From: Tigheibacillus halophilus
GTDB lineage: Bacteria > Bacillota > Bacilli > Bacillales > Amphibacillaceae
Assembly: GCF_042683165.1 (NCBI RefSeq)
Contig: NZ_JBHUIZ010000003.1
Span: 1 to 64,000, forward strand
Reading direction: 5' to 3'
Length of the DNA: 64,000 nt
Positions within the stretch are counted from its first letter, which is position 1. Each line of letters begins with the position of its first letter. A program made the position numbers and the translations under genes. The notes under the pieces are model-generated. The model saw only the letters and a program-made list of their open reading frames with translations, was not told where the DNA came from and did not search any database. Below are positions 7,280-16,596 of this stretch, piece after piece.

Positions 7280-9076
7280 ATGAAATATAACGATACTTGG
7301 GATTTGGACAGCATTTTTCCTAGTGGTACGAAATCGGAAGAATTACAGTCCAAACTGGAAATGGTTAAAGAGGAAATCAAGAATTATAAGCAAGTACTGA
7401 AAAATACAGATTTAGAAAATAAAGCATCCGCTGAGAATTTACAGGATATTTTGCGGAAACAGGAAACAATCGGCAAGGGATTGGGACAATCAGCGACTTT
7501 CATACAGATGTGGCATGATGCATATATGGACGATGAGCACGCAAATGTGGTTATGGGCCAGGTTATGGACTTGTACAGTGATATGCAAAAGCTTTCTAAC
7601 ACATTCACGAAAAAGCTGGTGGCTATTTCAGATGCCGATTGGGAAAAGTTGCTTGCAAGTGAGGAACTACAGGTAATTTCCTTTGCACTAAACGAAATTC
7701 GCGATCAGGGGAAACGCCTTTTGTCAGAGGAAGAAGAAAAATTGATCGCTGAACTGAATAAAGACGGATTGGCAGCATGGAGCAATCTGTATGATACAGT
7801 AGTTTCCATCATGACTATACCGTTCACTGATAAAGAAGGTAAAACAACTGAACTGTCAGTAGGCCAGGCAATGAACCGGATGTATGCAGATCCGGATCCT
7901 GAAGTGCGCAAACAAATTTTTGGAAATTGGGAAGCAGCATGGAACAAATATGCCCCAGTTTTCGCTGATACGATAAATCATTTGGACGGCTATCGGCTAA
8001 CGTTACAAAAAGCACACAAGCGAAATGGTCATTTGGAAGAGCCACTGGAATACAACAGGATGTCTGAAGAGACATTGCATGCGATGTGGAGCGCTGTTGC
8101 CGCTAATAAACAGCCATTCCTGGACTTTTTGAATCAAAAAGCCAAGCTGTTGGGGATGGAAAAACTCGGCTGGCAGGATGTAGATGCACCTGTAGCACTG
8201 GAGGACGTGAAGCCGACGGAATTTACATATGATGAAGCATGTGATTTCGTTATTGATCACTTTGCATCTTTTGGACCAAAGTTATCGGGCTTTGCTAAGC
8301 ATGCGTTGGAGAACCGCTGGGTAGAAGCTGAAAACCGGTCTAACAAACGTCCAGGCGGTTATTGCACAGGCCTTCCGGAATTCAAGGAATCCCGCATTTT
8401 CATGACTTTCACTGGTTCACCGAGTGACACGAGCACATTGGCACATGAATTGGGGCATGCCTTCCATAGTCATGTGTTGAATGATTTGCCTGAGTTGAAC
8501 CAAGAATACGCAATGAATGTAGCTGAAACGGCAAGTACATTTGCAGAAACGATCATTTCCAATGCGACGGTGGCTAATGCAGCTTCCAAGGGAGAAAAAA
8601 TTGCACTGTTGAATACCAAGTTAGAAAATGCAACCGCGATGTTTTTGAACATCCATTCCCGCTTCCTTTTTGAAAATGCTTTTTATACGGAACGCGCAAA
8701 AGGTATTGTTTCGGAAAAAAGATTGAATGAATTGATGGTCGAAGCGCAGAAAGAAGCATATGGTGACAGTTTAAGCAGTTATCATCCACATTTCTGGTGC
8801 AGTAAATTGCATTTCTTTATCGACAGTGTTCCGTTTTACAATTTTCCATATACATTCGGATATTTATTCAGCTTGGGTATTTACGCAGAATATCTTAAAA
8901 ATCCAGAGGAATTTGAAGATAAATACATTGCATTGCTGCGAGACACAGGCAGCATGAAGGTAGAAGACCTTGCCCAAAAACATCTGGATGCCGATATTAC
9001 CAAGCAAGATTTTTGGACTGCTGGCATCCGTTTGATGGCAAAGGATGCAGAAGAGTTCATTTCGTTGACCAAATAA
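7280..9076 (+). CDS. pepF: Oligoendopeptidase F (M3B family)
   Basis: A 598-residue cytoplasmic zinc endopeptidase that cleaves oligopeptides. The zinc site LAHELGHAFHSHV (HExxH at about 389-393) and the third-ligand region NVAETASTFAETII are intact, and the helical N-terminal half and total length match PepF of Bacillaceae. The ATG follows AGAGGGGGAG. Upstream is pepV. Downstream is a decayed intergenic repeat instead of an operon partner. Confidence 0.94.
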   Translation: MKYNDTWDLDSIFPSGTKSEELQSKLEMVKEEIKNYKQVLKNTDLENKASAENLQDILRKQETIGKGLGQSATFIQMWHDAYMDDEHANVVMGQVMDLYSDMQKLSNTFTKKLVAISDADWEKLLASEELQVISFALNEIRDQGKRLLSEEEEKLIAELNKDGLAAWSNLYDTVVSIMTIPFTDKEGKTTELSVGQAMNRMYADPDPEVRKQIFGNWEAAWNKYAPVFADTINHLDGYRLTLQKAHKRNGHLEEPLEYNRMSEETLHAMWSAVAANKQPFLDFLNQKAKLLGMEKLGWQDVDAPVALEDVKPTEFTYDEACDFVIDHFASFGPKLSGFAKHALENRWVEAENRSNKRPGGYCTGLPEFKESRIFMTFTGSPSDTSTLAHELGHAFHSHVLNDLPELNQEYAMNVAETASTFAETIISNATVANAASKGEKIALLNTKLENATAMFLNIHSRFLFENAFYTERAKGIVSEKRLNELMVEAQKEAYGDSLSSYHPHFWCSKLHFFIDSVPFYNFPYTFGYLFSLGIYAEYLKNPEEFEDKYIALLRDTGSMKVEDLAQKHLDADITKQDFWTAGIRLMAKDAEEFISLTK

Positions 9077-9094
9077 CGAAAAACGGAGAGAGGG

Positions 9095-9465
9095 TGGGAC
9101 AGAACTATCCAAAAACAGCTATAAAGTGCCATTTCACATCTAGTTGATTGGAGCGAAAGGCGGCTGACTCCTTGAAAAAGAAATTCGCTTTTTCTGCGTG
9201 CGATGTGAATGCTGCCGAAGCGTTCCTTGTCCTGCGGAAACAATGGTTTTCGATGGGAAGCGTAATCGCAGTCCCAGCACGAGTCTGAAGCCCCCGCAGG
9301 AAGTGATTTTCTTAGAAAGTCATGAGGGAAGGCAAGCTGCATACGGCCTTTGCGGCCAACGCTTGCACACCCCTTGTCGGGGCGCCTGGCGTGCAAATCA
9401 ACGAAATTACGAAGCTAGATAAAAAAAGTTGGGCGGTTCCATGTCAAGATGGTACCGCTCAACAT
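9095..9465. repeat. Degenerate Bacillaceae intergenic repeat element
   Basis: This non-coding stretch carries landmarks of a dispersed repeat common in Bacillaceae genomes: GGGTGGGACAGAACTA, TTGGAGCGAAAGGCGGCTGACTCCT, CCCCGCAGGAAG and GCAAATCAACG. The central part is diverged. It ends in an imperfect hairpin GGCGGTTCCAT/ATGGTACCGCTC near 9433-9462. A long antisense reading frame through it is not considered coding. The function of the repeat class is unknown. Confidence 0.55.
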
Positions 9466-9523
9466 TTTACATTTCCTGGGGTTTTGTCTCCCCCTCTTTT
9501 TTTCATCCGATACATTTCTGCTG

Positions 9524-10321
9524 CTAGCGATGCGATTTATTTTTCTCCAGTTTAGCTGATAACCAAAGATAGATTACAACTCCGCCAAAGGTAATAAGTG
9601 TACTGATTAGTAACTGTTGCCCCTGCTGTAAATGTGTCAGTTGCAAGAAATAATCCGGCAGTGTTAACAAGGATATGATGATGAGGAGGGTCCATGTTTT
9701 TGCCCAGAAGGACATGCCGATAATGAGCAAGGCGGTAATTACTCCGATTATAATGCTTCCAGCGGCTCCAAACTGAATGACTGGCGTATCGATGACTCTG
9801 TTCAGGTAAATCAAGCCAATGAACAGGGCGATTGGCAGCAGCATAACTAGAGTAAGTGTGATTGTTTGTTTTTTTACGGATTGAGGCGTTGTGGCGGTCA
9901 ATTTGAATCCTGTAAGTACTGCAGCGATAAATATAATGCCAATGAGAATGTGACCAAAGATCTCCAAGATAGAGTAGGAAAGGTTTCCATTTAATAAATC
10001 AGGAAAAATAGTGAAAGAAAAGGACCCGAAAATGATCAGACAAATGTATTTCATCCATGTACGATAGTCGATGACCATTTCATTGGAAAGCATCTCCATA
10101 TATTCTTTTGGAGATTTTCCAATGATTTTTTCAATCGATTTCCCATCTTTTTCTGCTTCTAATAGATGAATTTCCAATTCTTCTGTAATTTCTTCGATTT
10201 CTTTTGGATTTTTTCCATTAGAAAATAGATAGACTCGTAAATTTTCTAAAAATGTTTTGCTCTCATGAGAAAGCTGCCATCCATTATTCAACCACTTCAT
10301 CTCCTTTTGTTTCTGATTCAT
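9524..10321 (-). CDS. HAAS-domain membrane protein coupled to PadR regulator
   Basis: Up to 265 residues. An N-terminal soluble part of about 90 residues (FLENLRVYLFSNGKNPKEIEE and EKIIGKSPKEYMEML) looks like the HAAS helical domain that partners PadR regulators. Six or so hydrophobic segments follow. The reading frame overlaps the end of padR, so the two are translationally coupled. Start choice is uncertain: ATG at 10321 has only AGGG upstream, ATG at 10300 abuts AAAGGAG, and TTG at 10291 lies 9 nt after AAGGAG and overlaps the padR stop by 8 nt. Its role is probably membrane stress or envelope signalling, but this is not shown. Confidence 0.75.
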   Translation of the reverse strand: MNQKQKEMKWLNNGWQLSHESKTFLENLRVYLFSNGKNPKEIEEITEELEIHLLEAEKDGKSIEKIIGKSPKEYMEMLSNEMVIDYRTWMKYICLIIFGSFSFTIFPDLLNGNLSYSILEIFGHILIGIIFIAAVLTGFKLTATTPQSVKKQTITLTLVMLLPIALFIGLIYLNRVIDTPVIQFGAAGSIIIGVITALLIIGMSFWAKTWTLLIIISLLTLPDYFLQLTHLQQGQQLLISTLITFGGVVIYLWLSAKLEKNKSHR

Positions 10322-10634
10322 ACTCCAAGACCCTGTTTACATTGGCTTGCAGATGAGCCCAACGTTTCAGGAACATCACCAATTCGGCTTCTCCCTTTGC
10401 GGTAAGCGAATAATATTTCCTTCTGGGTCCCGCTGTCGATTTTTTTAGTGTGGAACTGACTAGTTCTTCTTTTTGCATCCGCATTAACAATGGATAAATG
10501 GTACCTTCACTGAAGGAGTGAAATCCGTAACTTTCCAGTTTCTCTGCCAGTTCGTAACCGTATACTGCTTTATTTTTGATAATTGCCAGTAAGCACCCAT
10601 CAAGAATTCCCTTCAGCATCTGTGTTGTAGACAA
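10284..10634 (-). CDS. PadR family transcriptional regulator
   Basis: 116 residues. The winged-helix motif KAVYGYELAEKL then FSEGTIYPLLMRM and GPRRKYYSLTAKG is the PadR signature, followed by a short C-terminal dimerisation helix. It starts at TTG (10634), with AGAGGTGAT 6-7 nt upstream. Its promoter and leader contain three copies of CCTTGC/GCAAGG operator sequence (10657-10744), so autorepression is likely. The co-transcribed HAAS membrane protein is the expected partner or target. Confidence 0.9.
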   Translation of the reverse strand: MSTTQMLKGILDGCLLAIIKNKAVYGYELAEKLESYGFHSFSEGTIYPLLMRMQKEELVSSTLKKSTAGPRRKYYSLTAKGEAELVMFLKRWAHLQANVNRVLEYESETKGDEVVE

Positions 10635-10656
10635 ATTCCGATCACCTCTTTCAATG

Positions 10657-10744
10657 CCTTGCTTTGCAAGGGTTATACCTATAGAAAATACCTTGCATTA
10701 CATGATATATAAAAGTATAACTGACGCTGCCTTGCTATGCAAGG
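10657..10744 (-). promoter_or_regulatory. PadR promoter with two palindromic operators
   Basis: On the minus strand a -35 TTGCAT (10742-10737) and -10 TATACT (10719-10714) are separated by 17 bp. The 15-bp palindrome CCTTGCTATGCAAGG (10730-10744) covers the -35. A second, CCTTGCTTTGCAAGG (10657-10671), lies in the leader just before the ribosome binding site, and a half site CCTTGCA (10691-10697) lies near the start of transcription. This arrangement fits autorepression by the PadR protein encoded downstream. Confidence 0.75.
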
Positions 10745-10756
10745 TAAATTTTATGA

Positions 10757-10790
10757 GGAAAAAAAGCCATCCTGTAATGCAGGATGACTC
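10757..10790 (-). terminator. Terminator of yfmM
   Basis: Read on the minus strand: stem CATCCTGC/GCAGGATG-type hairpin (imperfect loop CATTACA) followed by seven T. It lies 20 nt after the ABC-F stop codon and before the padR promoter. Confidence 0.85.
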
Positions 10791-10809
10791 AATGGGCATC
10801 AAGATGTTA

Positions 10810-12366
10810 TTAGAATATTTTTGTTGTCCAATTTTCACCATTCCATATATCCGTCACGATGTCTTTATAAAAGGCAGGTTCATGGGATATAAGAAGGACA
10901 CTTCCTTGATAAGCTTTAAGGGAGCGACTCAATTTTTCCTTTGCTTCATGGTCCAAGTGGTTGGTAGGCTCATCCAGAACAAGTAAATTGGTTTCCTTGT
11001 TCATTAACTTACAAAGGCGGACCTTTGCTTTCTCTCCACCGCTTAATACCTTTACTTTGCTTTCTATATGTTTGGTGGTCAGACCGCATCTTGCTAGTGC
11101 GGCGCGGACTTCATACTGATTCATGTATGGAAATTCTCCCCAGATTTCTTCAAGACAGGTATTATTGCTGTCTGTTTTCAATTCTTGTTCAAAATAGCCG
11201 ATCTCCAGATGTTCTCCAAGCTCAACAACACCTCCTATAGCAGGGATTTCGCCAAGTATGCTTTTTAGCAATGTTGTTTTCCCGATACCGTTTGCCCCGG
11301 ACAGGGCAATTTTCCGACCGCGTTCCATTACCAAGTTTAAGGGTTTCGAGAGAGGTTCATCATAGCCAATCACCAAGTCTGTCGTTTCAAACAAATATCT
11401 GCCAGGGGTGCGCGCCTCTTTAAAGCTAAATTGCGGCCTTGGTTTTTCTGCTTCCAATTCGATGATATCCATTTTATCCAGTTTCTTCTGTCTGGACATC
11501 GCCATCCTGCTTGTTGCGGCATTTGCCTTGTTTCTTGCAACAAAGTCTTTTAAATTGGCAATTTCTTTTTGCTGTTTTTTATAAGCTGCTTCGATTTGCT
11601 GTTTTTTCATTTCATGGACACGCAGGAATTCATCATAATCACCTGGATAGCGCGTGATTTGCTGGTTTTCCATATGGTAGATTAAATTGACCACACTATT
11701 TAAAAATGGAATGTCATGGGATATAAGAATGAAAGCATGTTCGTAAACCTGCAAATAGTTACGCAGCCATTCGATATGGGCGACATCCAAATAGTTTGTG
11801 GGTTCGTCCAGCAGCAGTATATCCGGTTTCTCAAGAAGAAGCTTGGCTAGCAATACCTTAGTTCGCTGGCCACCGCTCAAATCATTTACATCCCGTTCCA
11901 ATCCAAACTCGTCCAGACCAAGTCCGTTGGCCACTTCCTCTACTTTGGCATCAATAATGTAAAAGTCATTGTTCGTGAGGATATCTTGCATTTGTCCGGT
12001 TTCCTCTAAGATCAATCCCAGCTCGTCAGCATCCACCTCTGCCATTTTGGCAAAGAGCCCATTCATTTCTGTTTCCATATCATACAGGTATTGAAAAGCA
12101 GTACGCAGCACATCACGGATTGTCATACCTTGTTTTAGAACGGCATGCTGATCCAAATAGCCAACTCGTATTTTCTTTGCCCAATTTATTGTTCCTGCAT
12201 CTGGCTCCAGTTTATTCGTAATCATGTTCATGAAAGTCGACTTGCCCTCACCATTGGCACCAATCAGGCCGATATGTTCCCCTTGAAGCAGCCGGAAGGA
12301 CACATTGTCGAATATGGACCGATCTCCGAATCCGTGACTCAAATTTTTTACTGTTAGTAAACTCAT
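10810..12366 (-). CDS. yfmM: ABC-F family ATPase, YfmM-like
   Basis: 518 residues with two ABC nucleotide-binding domains and no membrane segments: Walker A GANGEGKST and GANGIGKTT, signatures LSGGQRTK and LSGGEKAK, Walker B LLLDEPTNYLD and LVLDEPTNHLD, and a Lys-rich interdomain linker. This is the ABC-F architecture of ribosome-associated translation factors. The sequence and length closely follow B. subtilis YfmM. I use the ATG before SLLTVKNLSHGF because AAAGGTG precedes it; an upstream in-frame ATG at 12429 would add 21 unconserved residues. It ends at its own terminator. Confidence 0.92.
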   Translation of the reverse strand: MSLLTVKNLSHGFGDRSIFDNVSFRLLQGEHIGLIGANGEGKSTFMNMITNKLEPDAGTINWAKKIRVGYLDQHAVLKQGMTIRDVLRTAFQYLYDMETEMNGLFAKMAEVDADELGLILEETGQMQDILTNNDFYIIDAKVEEVANGLGLDEFGLERDVNDLSGGQRTKVLLAKLLLEKPDILLLDEPTNYLDVAHIEWLRNYLQVYEHAFILISHDIPFLNSVVNLIYHMENQQITRYPGDYDEFLRVHEMKKQQIEAAYKKQQKEIANLKDFVARNKANAATSRMAMSRQKKLDKMDIIELEAEKPRPQFSFKEARTPGRYLFETTDLVIGYDEPLSKPLNLVMERGRKIALSGANGIGKTTLLKSILGEIPAIGGVVELGEHLEIGYFEQELKTDSNNTCLEEIWGEFPYMNQYEVRAALARCGLTTKHIESKVKVLSGGEKAKVRLCKLMNKETNLLVLDEPTNHLDHEAKEKLSRSLKAYQGSVLLISHEPAFYKDIVTDIWNGENWTTKIF

Positions 12367-12492
12367 GCTTGAAAACACCTTTTCTCTTATTAATTCATTC
12401 TTGTTTTTATTATAAAGGGCAGGGTTCAAAAAGGATAGTGCAGAAAAGAGGACACACTGCTTTGTGTCTATTGGCGATCCAGCAGAGATCCC

Positions 12493-12951
12493 TCAGATAT
12501 TTTTATGCGGCCTTTTGAAGCCTTCCTGCTCCAAATAATCCCTTGCTGCATCATATGTGGCAAACGTTGCTTCAAGCATATCTCCGGTATACACATTCCA
12601 AGAGTCAAAGTCATGCCTAAGCAATAGTTCTTCGTTTTCGCTATTCCTCCATACCTCTATGAAAGTTTCCTGCTTTGATAGCGATGAAATGGACGACGCT
12701 ATGACTTCTTGCAGCTCCTCTTTCGTGAATTCACGAATGTTGACCATTCCTTTTTCATCAACAGGGTACGTGCCATCTAGCTGTTCTGCATAAACAAATC
12801 CATTGCCGTTTGGATGAAGCCGATATACAACGATTTTTTTATCCAGGACACTATCTTCAAAATGATAATTCACACGGCCCATAGAAATATCATGTCGTGT
12901 CAACTCAGGAAAGGTTTCTATAATAGCCAGTTTTTCTTTGAATGTTAGCAT
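12493..12951 (-). CDS. Conserved hypothetical protein (152 aa)
   Basis: A soluble protein beginning MLTFKEKLAIIETFPELTR, with HPNGNGFVYAEQL and HDFDSWNVYTGDMLEATF segments. GGAGG lies 4-5 nt before this ATG; a longer frame to 13062 has no ribosome binding site. I recall similar unannotated proteins in Bacillaceae but no assigned function. It lies 126 nt upstream of yfmM on the same strand. Confidence 0.75.
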   Translation of the reverse strand: MLTFKEKLAIIETFPELTRHDISMGRVNYHFEDSVLDKKIVVYRLHPNGNGFVYAEQLDGTYPVDEKGMVNIREFTKEELQEVIASSISSLSKQETFIEVWRNSENEELLLRHDFDSWNVYTGDMLEATFATYDAARDYLEQEGFKRPHKNI

Positions 12952-13259
12952 ATTGCCTCCAAATAGAAATTTTAATTTGATACGAAGCCTATTATAGCAT
13001 TGCTTACAGTATGTTTCTAGCAGAGGAAGAGTGTACAAGGAATATGTAGTGGAATATGACAAAACTGTAAGTTGTTTTACTGAAACTGTAAGAGAAATCG
13101 ATTTTTGCTGCCAAGTTTTTTCCCTATAATAGAGTTATCGTTAGAGAAGAGCCAAACAAATAAAGAGCATGTTTGTCTTGATGAGTATCTGGAAAAGAAG
13201 ATTTACCCAATTCCGGTTACTGAATAAATACCCAATCTATATTAGGAAAGGTTGTGTGC

Positions 13260-13616
13260 ATGATGAAACAATTGCTTGGCATATACATGATTCTCATTCT
13301 GGGTTTGCTGCTCGCTGCTTGTAACCCGGAGTCAATCAAAACAATTGGGGCGACTAAATATTATGTGGAAATCGATCATAGCGGGGAGAAATATAAGGAA
13401 CAGGGGAATACCAGATATAAGTATGAACTTGCAGGTTTCAATGAAGATGGTAAAGGGAAAAATCTTACCTTTACAGCGAACCATTCATTAAAAAAAGATG
13501 CCTATTTACAGATTGATTATAAAAAAGATGAGGTAATCACCTATGAGGAAGTCAAATACGAGGATATTCCCAAAAAAGCCCGAAAGCAGCTGGATGACAA
13601 TCATGACAATTCTTAA
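13260..13616 (+). CDS. YxeA family lipoprotein (DUF1093)
   Basis: About 118 residues. The N-terminus MMKQLLGIYMILILGLLLAAC is a lipoprotein signal with lipobox LAAC, so the mature protein should be anchored outside the membrane through Cys. The short beta-rich domain with KYYVEID and YKYELAGFNEDGKGKNLTF and YLQIDYKKDEVITYEEV matches the YxeA/DUF1093 family of unknown function. AGGAAAGG lies about 8 nt before the ATG. A DUF4870 membrane protein follows 23 nt later, probably in one operon. A TATAAT at 13125-13130 may be its -10 box. Confidence 0.85.
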   Translation: MMKQLLGIYMILILGLLLAACNPESIKTIGATKYYVEIDHSGEKYKEQGNTRYKYELAGFNEDGKGKNLTFTANHSLKKDAYLQIDYKKDEVITYEEVKYEDIPKKARKQLDDNHDNS

Positions 13617-13639
13617 CATATCATCAGGAGGTGTGTTGT

Positions 13640-13948
13640 ATGAAAGCAGATAAGATTTTGTCGTCCCTATGCTATTTCAGTGTGTTATTTGCACCATTTT
13701 TATTTCCAATCATTATGTATATTCTGGCATCAGGGGATGTGAGAAGCCACGCTGGAAAAGCATTATGGACACACTTGGTTCCTTATCTTGCTTTATTTTT
13801 TTGTTTGGGAGCCTTGGTGCTTAACACCAGAGTAAGCACCGGCAATGGAACAATAGCGTGGATCATCATTGGTGTTGGTGTAGCGATTGGCGTTTATTAT
13901 TTTATTTTAAACTATGTAAGAGGAATTAAGTTATTACTAGAAGCCTAA
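13640..13948 (+). CDS. DUF4870 domain membrane protein
   Basis: 102 residues with three hydrophobic segments: FSVLFAPFLFPIIMYIL, LVPYLALFFCLGALVL and IAWIIIGVGVAIGVYYF. The SSLCYFSVLFAPFLFP and RSHAGKALWTH segments match DUF4870 small membrane proteins. ATG at 13640 follows AGGAGGTG by 7 nt. It is the second gene after the YxeA lipoprotein and is followed by a terminator. Confidence 0.8.
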   Translation: MKADKILSSLCYFSVLFAPFLFPIIMYILASGDVRSHAGKALWTHLVPYLALFFCLGALVLNTRVSTGNGTIAWIIIGVGVAIGVYYFILNYVRGIKLLLEA

Positions 13949-13954
13949 AATATG

Positions 13955-13993
13955 AAGCCAGAGGGCCGTTGTGAAGTGACCCCCTGGCTTTTC
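13955..13993. terminator. Terminator between convergent genes
   Basis: Stem AAGCCAG(AGGG)/(CCCC)CTGGCTT with a T tail on the plus strand. It lies between the DUF4870 gene and the convergent hydrolase and may serve both. Confidence 0.75.
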
Positions 13994-14012
13994 CTTAACT
14001 AAATAAATACAA

Positions 14013-14876
14013 TCACTGACGCAAGAATGCATTGATTATCCGCAAGTATTCTTGTGGTTCCTCTACATAAGCCATGTGTGCGCTTTCTTCGAACACATGA
14101 AACTTGCTGCCGGGTGTAATGCTTGAAAAAAATTCAGTCGACTCTGGCGTGGCCTCATCATATCTGCCACAAGTGAATAATGTCGGGATACCAATACGTT
14201 TAAGACGAGAGGTGAAATCTATTTCCTTTAAATTTCCCTTTACATGAAATTCGGAGGGCCCCCACATAAAATTGTAGACTTCTGGATTGGCATATTGCTT
14301 CCCTTTATTCAAAAAATCAGGTTTTGGATCAAGACGACAAACAAAGTGTTTGTTGAATACCTCGGTTGCATTTTTATATTCCTGGGTAGATGTTGTCCCG
14401 AATTTTTCTCCGGTTTTCAATGCGATGCGGACATCTATTGGCAGTTTTGCAATATTTTTTTCCTGGTCATTGGCCCAAATCGGAGCGCTTAAGCATGGAC
14501 TGGAAAAGATGATTTTCCTGACGCCTGCTGGTGATGCAAAATAGTATGCAGCGGCAAGCGTGGTGCCCCAGGAGTGCCCTAGGATATCGAATTCTTTCAG
14601 GCCGATTGCGTCTTTTACCTGGCCTAGTTCTTGCACGAAGCGATCGATATGCCAAAGAGATGTATCAGCAGGACGGGCGGATTTACCGCAACCAAGCTGA
14701 TCGTAAAAAATGACAGTACGTTCAGCTGCCAATGTTTTCAGCCCCTGCATTGAATAGTGGGATGAGCCTGGGCCACCATGCAAAATGATTACGGGGGTTT
14801 TTCCAGAATCATTTTCATGCAGCTCATACCATACCCTACCACCAGTTACCTCTATGTAACCTTCTTGTACGGGCAT
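14013..14876 (-). CDS. Proline iminopeptidase-like alpha/beta hydrolase (S33)
   Basis: 287 residues. Motifs in order: oxyanion-hole ILHGGPGSSH, DQLGCGKS, nucleophile elbow GHSWGTTLA (Ser), CGRYDEATP (acid) and ESAHMAYVEEP (His). The HGGPG plus DQLGCG(R/K)S pair is typical of proline iminopeptidases (family S33), which remove N-terminal proline from peptides. Start ATG at 14876 follows GAGGAGGG by 8 nt. The cytoplasmic location is inferred from the absence of a signal peptide. Confidence 0.87.
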   Translation of the reverse strand: MPVQEGYIEVTGGRVWYELHENDSGKTPVIILHGGPGSSHYSMQGLKTLAAERTVIFYDQLGCGKSARPADTSLWHIDRFVQELGQVKDAIGLKEFDILGHSWGTTLAAAYYFASPAGVRKIIFSSPCLSAPIWANDQEKNIAKLPIDVRIALKTGEKFGTTSTQEYKNATEVFNKHFVCRLDPKPDFLNKGKQYANPEVYNFMWGPSEFHVKGNLKEIDFTSRLKRIGIPTLFTCGRYDEATPESTEFFSSITPGSKFHVFEESAHMAYVEEPQEYLRIINAFLRQ

Positions 14877-15063
14877 TTTATTTCCCTCCTCGTGCCATTT
14901 TTCAGTAATTCGTATGTTCATTATAACACGTATGTGATTATTGTGATGGAAGCTGACCATCTATGCGGTACTATCCCCAAGTTTGATAGCTTTTCTATTC
15001 CTTTTTTGGATAGCGGGTATCTTCCATGCGGTGTGCGCTCCCGCAGAATTAAGCTGCCAATAA

Positions 15064-15092
15064 ACAAAAAAGCCATGGGCCTGTCCCATGGC
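15064..15092 (-). terminator. Terminator of the BCCT transporter gene
   Basis: On the minus strand, stem GCCATGGG/CCCATGGC with a 5-nt loop followed by TTTTTTGTTT, 14 nt after the stop codon. Confidence 0.88.
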
Positions 15093-15105
15093 AGCTGTTT
15101 CAATA

Positions 15106-16596
15106 CTATTGTTTATTTTTCTTTATTTCCCATAAAGCGCTTTTATAGAAGGAACCCATCATGAATAAAATAACCACCGAAAAAGGTAAGGCAGCGATGA
15201 TGAGCATATTCTGCAGACCTTGGGCGCCTCCGAAATAAACGATGATGGCTGCTACCGCGGATTGTACAAGCCCCCATGTGATTTTCACCGAATTTTTCGG
15301 GTTGAGCAAACCGTTTGTGCTAAGCATACCCAATACGAATGTTGCCGAATCTGCTGATGTGACAAAAAATATGGCTACCACAAAAATGGTCAGAATAGAC
15401 ATCAATGTACCTAAAGGATATTCCGCTAGGACACCGAATGTGGATGTCTCCAAAGAAAAATCAGATATTTTTGCGATACCTTGTTGTTCAAGATTCAATG
15501 CTGATACACCGAATACGGCGAAAAAAATAAAACAAACAATTGCCGGGACGAATAACACGCCTAGCATGAATTCTTTTACGGTACGTCCCTTTGATATTCT
15601 TGCTATGAAAATTCCGACAAACGGGGACCAAGATATCCACCAGGCCCAGTAGAATAATGTCCAGTTGTTGATCCAGGAGCGATTCTCACTATTGAGAGGC
15701 TCCAATCGAAGACTCATATCAAAGAAGTTAGATATATATGAACCAAGTGTGTCCGTGAACATATTCAATATATATAATGTTGGACCAGCAATAAATAGCA
15801 TAATCAAAAGTACAAATGCGAGTCCCATATTGATGTTACTCAGATATTTGATGCCGCGTCCAATTCCTGACCATGCTGACCAAATAAACAGCGCGGAGGC
15901 AACCAATAGCACAATAATCTGTACGGGAAAGGTATCTGGGGTATGGAATAAGAAGGCTAATCCCCCAGTAATCTGACCGGAGCCGAAGCCTAATGTGGCA
16001 GCCACACCTATTACTGTGGCAAAAACAGCCAATGTATCAATTAGTTTCCCTGGAAGGCCAGCCATGCTCTTCTTTCCAAATATGGGGATCAATGTGGCAC
16101 TGATAAGGCCTGGTGCATCTTTGTAGAATTTAAAATATGCTAACACTAAGGCGACAACACCGTACACCGCCCAAGCATGGATTCCCCAATGGAAAAAGGA
16201 ATAACGCATTGCTTCGCTAATAGCGGTATCCGATCCAGGTTTGGCACCAGGCGTTTGGGTAAAAGCATGTGAAATTGGTTCGGCCGTGGTCCAGAAAACA
16301 AGCCCCATACCCATTCCCGCACTAAATAGCATGGCAAACCATGTAGGCAAGCTGAATTCAGGCTTATCATCTTCTTTTCCTAGCTTGATTTTTCCGAACC
16401 TGGAAAAAATCAAGTATACACAAAAGATCAGCATAAGGAATACGATCAGTAAATAGTACCATCCAAATCGGCTTGATATAAACGAAGTGACCGTTTCAGT
16501 AAGTAATGCCAGTCGTTTAGGCATGAGTGCTCCCCATATCACCACAACTGTGCAAATTGCAAGTGAATACCAGAACACTCTAGTTACACTTTTCAT
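15106..16596 (-). CDS. BCCT family betaine/choline/carnitine transporter
   Basis: 496 residues with about 12 transmembrane segments. The conserved BCCT motifs are present: FSAGMGMGLVFWTTAEP, FFHWGIHAWAVYG and, in TM8, the aromatic box WAWWISWSPFVGIFIARISKGRT. It imports compatible solutes such as glycine betaine by sodium symport, protecting against osmotic stress. ATG at 16596 follows GAAGGTG. Length and motifs resemble OpuD. Monocistronic. Presence fits a halotolerant host. Confidence 0.92.
   Translation of the reverse strand: MKSVTRVFWYSLAICTVVVIWGALMPKRLALLTETVTSFISSRFGWYYLLIVFLMLIFCVYLIFSRFGKIKLGKEDDKPEFSLPTWFAMLFSAGMGMGLVFWTTAEPISHAFTQTPGAKPGSDTAISEAMRYSFFHWGIHAWAVYGVVALVLAYFKFYKDAPGLISATLIPIFGKKSMAGLPGKLIDTLAVFATVIGVAATLGFGSGQITGGLAFLFHTPDTFPVQIIVLLVASALFIWSAWSGIGRGIKYLSNINMGLAFVLLIMLFIAGPTLYILNMFTDTLGSYISNFFDMSLRLEPLNSENRSWINNWTLFYWAWWISWSPFVGIFIARISKGRTVKEFMLGVLFVPAIVCFIFFAVFGVSALNLEQQGIAKISDFSLETSTFGVLAEYPLGTLMSILTIFVVAIFFVTSADSATFVLGMLSTNGLLNPKNSVKITWGLVQSAVAAIIVYFGGAQGLQNMLIIAALPFSVVILFMMGSFYKSALWEIKKNKQ

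Noticed and set aside
8881..9396. 171-codon minus-strand frame across the end of pepF
   Set aside because: It is antisense to the conserved C-terminus of PepF and to the degenerate repeat, with no ribosome binding site or family match.
15106..16596. Large plus-strand frames inside the BCCT, NCS1 and chaA genes
   Set aside because: They are antisense shadows of membrane protein genes, driven by codon bias, without start signals.
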